Under the pieces are notes generated by a model, which saw nothing but the letters and a program-made list of their open reading frames with translations, did no database searches and was not told where the DNA came from. A stretch of 64,000 nucleotides of DNA, from assembly GCF_030816715.1 (NCBI RefSeq), contig NZ_JAUSYH010000001.1, forward strand, positions 7,254,001-7,318,000, written 5' to 3'. Of the stretch, positions 61,920 to 64,000 are shown in pieces. The position numbers and the translations under genes were made by a program. Each line of letters begins with the position of its first letter. The first letter of the stretch is position 1. The DNA comes from Streptomyces achromogenes (GTDB lineage Bacteria > Actinomycetota > Actinomycetes > Streptomycetales > Streptomycetaceae).

Positions 61920-63341
61920 GTGCCGTCGATGCTCGATGCGGTCGTGGTGGGAGCGGGGCCCAACGGGCTGACCGCGGCGGTGGAGCTGGCCAGGCGCGGC
62001 TTCTCCGTGGCGCTCTTCGAGGCGCGGGACACCGTGGGCGGGGGCGCCCGCACCGAGGAGCTCACCCTGCCGGGCTTCCGCCACGACCCGTGCTCCGCCG
62101 CCCACCCGCTCGGCATCAACTCGCCCGCCTTCCGCGCCCTGCCCCTGGAGCGCTACGGACTGGAGTGGCTGCACCCCGAGCTGCCCATGGCCCACCCCTT
62201 CCTCGACGGCAGCGCCGCCGTGCTGTCGCGGTCCGTCGCGGAGACGGCCGCCTCCTTCGGAGCGCGCGACGCGGGCCCCTACCGCCGCCTGGTCGAGCCC
62301 TTCCTGCCCAAGTGGGACGCCCTGGTCCGCGATTTCATGTCGCTGCCGCTGACCGCCCTCCCGCGCGACCCGCTCACCCTGGCCCGGTTCGGCCTGGTCG
62401 GCCTGCCCCCGTCCAGCTGGCTCACCCGCCGCTTCCACGACGAGCGGGCCAAGACCCTCTTCGCCGGCCTCGTCGCCCATGTCATGGCCCCGTTGAGCGG
62501 TTTCGCCACCGGCGCCGTCGGCCTGGTCTTCGCCCTCTCCGCGCACGCCCGCGGCTGGCCGGTGGTCCGCGGCGGCTCCCAGTCCCTCTCCGACGCCCTC
62601 GCCGCGTACCTCGAGGATCTCGGCGGCAGCGTCCACACGGACTACGAGGTCAAGCGCCTCGACGACCTGCCGCCGGCCCGCGCCTACGTCTTCGACACCT
62701 CGCCCACCGCCCTCGGCCGCATCGCCGGCTTCGGCGACTACTACGCGGGGTACAAGTACGGCCCCGGCGTCTTCAAGATCGACTACGCGCTCGACGGTCC
62801 CGTCCCCTGGACCGCGGAGGAGGCCCGGAAGGCCGGCACCGTGCAGATCGGCGCGGACAGCGCGGAGATCGGCGCCGCGCTGCGAGCGCCCTCCCGGGAG
62901 GGCCGTGCGCCCGACCGGCCCTTCCTGATCACCGTGCAGCCCGGCGTCGTCGACCCGAGCCGCGCCCCGGAGGGCAAGCACGTGTTCTGGGCGTACGGCC
63001 ATGTGCCCAACGGCTGGACCGGCGACCTCACCGACGCCATGGAACGCCAGCTGGAGCGCTTCGCCCCCGGATTCCGCGACCGGGTCCTGGCCCGGGTCAC
63101 CGCCGGCCCCGCCGAACTCGCCGCCCGCAACGCCAACTACGTCGGCGGGGACATCGCCGCCGGAGCCGTCTCCGGGCTCCAGATCCTGCTGCGCCCCAAG
63201 CTGACGGCGTTCCCGTACGCCACCCCGCACCCGGCCGTCTTCCTGTGCTCCTCGGCCACCCCGCCCGGCCCGGGCGTGCACGGCATGTCGGGCCACAACG
63301 CGGCCAAGGCCGTCTGGCGGAGGCTGCGGCAGAACGGGTGA
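61920..63341 (+). CDS. Phytoene-desaturase-like FAD-dependent oxidoreductase
   Basis: 473 residues from GTG 61920 (GAAGGGG upstream; ATG 61929 is the alternative). The FAD/NAD Rossmann motif VVVGAGPNGLTAAVELARRG sits near residues 8-27, followed by FEARDTVGGGARTEEL. The C-terminal FAD-contacting segment is GPGVHGMSGHNAAKAV. Such proteins are common actinobacterial relatives of CrtI but are not proven carotenoid enzymes; no other carotenoid gene is nearby. Confidence 0.87.
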   Translation: MPSMLDAVVVGAGPNGLTAAVELARRGFSVALFEARDTVGGGARTEELTLPGFRHDPCSAAHPLGINSPAFRALPLERYGLEWLHPELPMAHPFLDGSAAVLSRSVAETAASFGARDAGPYRRLVEPFLPKWDALVRDFMSLPLTALPRDPLTLARFGLVGLPPSSWLTRRFHDERAKTLFAGLVAHVMAPLSGFATGAVGLVFALSAHARGWPVVRGGSQSLSDALAAYLEDLGGSVHTDYEVKRLDDLPPARAYVFDTSPTALGRIAGFGDYYAGYKYGPGVFKIDYALDGPVPWTAEEARKAGTVQIGADSAEIGAALRAPSREGRAPDRPFLITVQPGVVDPSRAPEGKHVFWAYGHVPNGWTGDLTDAMERQLERFAPGFRDRVLARVTAGPAELAARNANYVGGDIAAGAVSGLQILLRPKLTAFPYATPHPAVFLCSSATPPGPGVHGMSGHNAAKAVWRRLRQNG

Positions 63342-63375
63342 GCGGACGGCCGCCCGCGTTGGTATATACACCGGC

Positions 63376-63885
63376 ATGACCACGATCACGCTCGTCCAGG
63401 GCGACATCACCCGGCAGTCCGTGGACGCCGTCGTCAACGCGGCCAACTCCTCGCTGCTCGGCGGGGGCGGCGTCGACGGCGCCGTCCACCGCCGCGGCGG
63501 CCCCGAGATCCTCGCCGACTGCCGCCGCCTGCGCGCCTCGCACTACGGCAAAGGCCTGCCCACCGGCCAGGCGGTCGCCACCACGGCGGGCGAACTGGAC
63601 GCGCGCTGGGTGATCCACACCGTGGGCCCCGTGTACAGCGACACCGAGGACCGCTCGAACCTGCTGGCCTCCTGCTACCGGGAGTCGCTGCGGGTCGCGG
63701 ACGAGCTGGGCGCCCGCACGGTGGCCTTCCCGGCGGTCTCCGCGGGCATCTACGGCTGGCCCATGGACGACGCCGCCCGTATCGCCGTGGAGACGGTACG
63801 GGCGGCGCGCACAGCCGTGGCCGAGGTGAGGTTCGTGCTCTACGACGAGCGGGCGTACGCCGCCTTCGCCGCCCGGGTCGGCTGA
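63376..63885 (+). CDS. Macrodomain protein, O-acetyl-ADP-ribose deacetylase-like
   Basis: 169 residues. The macrodomain is complete: VQGDITRQSVDAVVNAANSS, LGGGGVDGAVHRRGGP and VAFPAVSAGIYGWPMDDAAR. It hydrolyses or binds ADP-ribose derivatives. A TATATA box (63363-63368) seven bases before the ATG and no Shine-Dalgarno suggest a leaderless mRNA. Confidence 0.92.
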   Translation: MTTITLVQGDITRQSVDAVVNAANSSLLGGGGVDGAVHRRGGPEILADCRRLRASHYGKGLPTGQAVATTAGELDARWVIHTVGPVYSDTEDRSNLLASCYRESLRVADELGARTVAFPAVSAGIYGWPMDDAARIAVETVRAARTAVAEVRFVLYDERAYAAFAARVG

Positions 63886-63924
63886 CGCCGCGCCCCCGCC
63901 CCGCCTCCGTGCCGCCCCCGCCCC

Positions 63925-63953
63925 GCCCCCCGCCACGCGGCGCGGCGGGGGGC
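63925..63953. terminator. Stem-loop after the macrodomain gene
   Basis: GCCCCCCGCC and GGCGGGGGGC form a 10-bp stem around a nine-base loop, 40 bases after the stop. Confidence 0.55.
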
Positions 63954-64000
63954 GGCGCACGTTCCGCAGATCGTGGACCCCGGCGCGCCCGACTCCCGAC

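Overview
The window comes from a high-GC actinomycete, almost certainly a Streptomyces. The evidence is strongly biased third-codon positions, a LacI regulator beside each of two glycosidase loci, secreted and lipoprotein signals typical of the genus, a probable F420/flavin LLM enzyme, several Streptomyces-type hypothetical families, and transposases of which one carries a rare TTA codon. No rRNA, tRNA, CRISPR array or biosynthetic cluster was seen.

Layout. (1) 1-9.4 kb: a sugar-uptake and glycosidase locus with two ABC permeases, a lipoprotein binding protein, a LacI regulator, a secreted modular glycosidase with three carbohydrate-binding-type modules, and a cytoplasmic GH36 alpha-galactosidase. 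A lac-like operator precedes the secreted enzyme. (2) 9.7-12.2 kb: an SGNH esterase, then a graveyard of gene fragments (second esterase, histidine kinase, transposase-like protein, peptide deformylase). (3) 12.4-21.5 kb: an accessory region with a membrane molybdopterin oxidoreductase, a truncated MFS gene coupled to a frameshifted methyltransferase, HAD, XRE, NUDIX and HD-domain genes, a GpsA homologue and a tyrosine integrase with unusual codon use. (4) 21.6-36 kb: ordinary chromosome (PcaD-PcaC fusion, metallohydrolase, exonuclease III, ABC ATPase, CocE-type hydrolase, gamma-glutamyltransferase, Clp ATPase, methionine aminopeptidase/XRE divergent pair).

(5) 36.1-45.3 kb: a coherent reductive pyrimidine (or hydantoin) catabolic cluster. 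It contains two paralogous nitrilase-type ureidopropionases, an omega-aminotransferase, a PucR regulator, dihydropyrimidinase, an LLM flavin enzyme and an NCS1 nucleobase permease. It lacks a recognisable dihydropyrimidine dehydrogenase. (6) 45.5-54.7 kb: a DUF3558-type protein; a GH32 fructan hydrolase whose catalytic region is interrupted by a nested duplicated domain; a divergent LacI regulator; a second LacI gene preceded by a tandem 12-bp operator array; a second gamma-glutamyltransferase; an inositol-monophosphatase-family enzyme.

(7) 54.8-61.6 kb: a 6.8-kb composite transposon bounded by two inverted, apparently identical 1126-bp IS5-type elements. It carries a double zinc-ribbon protein, a protein with three 36-residue repeats (DUF6192-like), a RacP-like protein, another IS5-type transposase, a GNAT acetyltransferase and a membrane-anchored protein. 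The cargo has its own imperfect terminal inverted repeats just inside the IS copies, which suggests a transposon within a transposon. (8) 61.9-64 kb: a phytoene-desaturase-like flavoprotein and a macrodomain protein.
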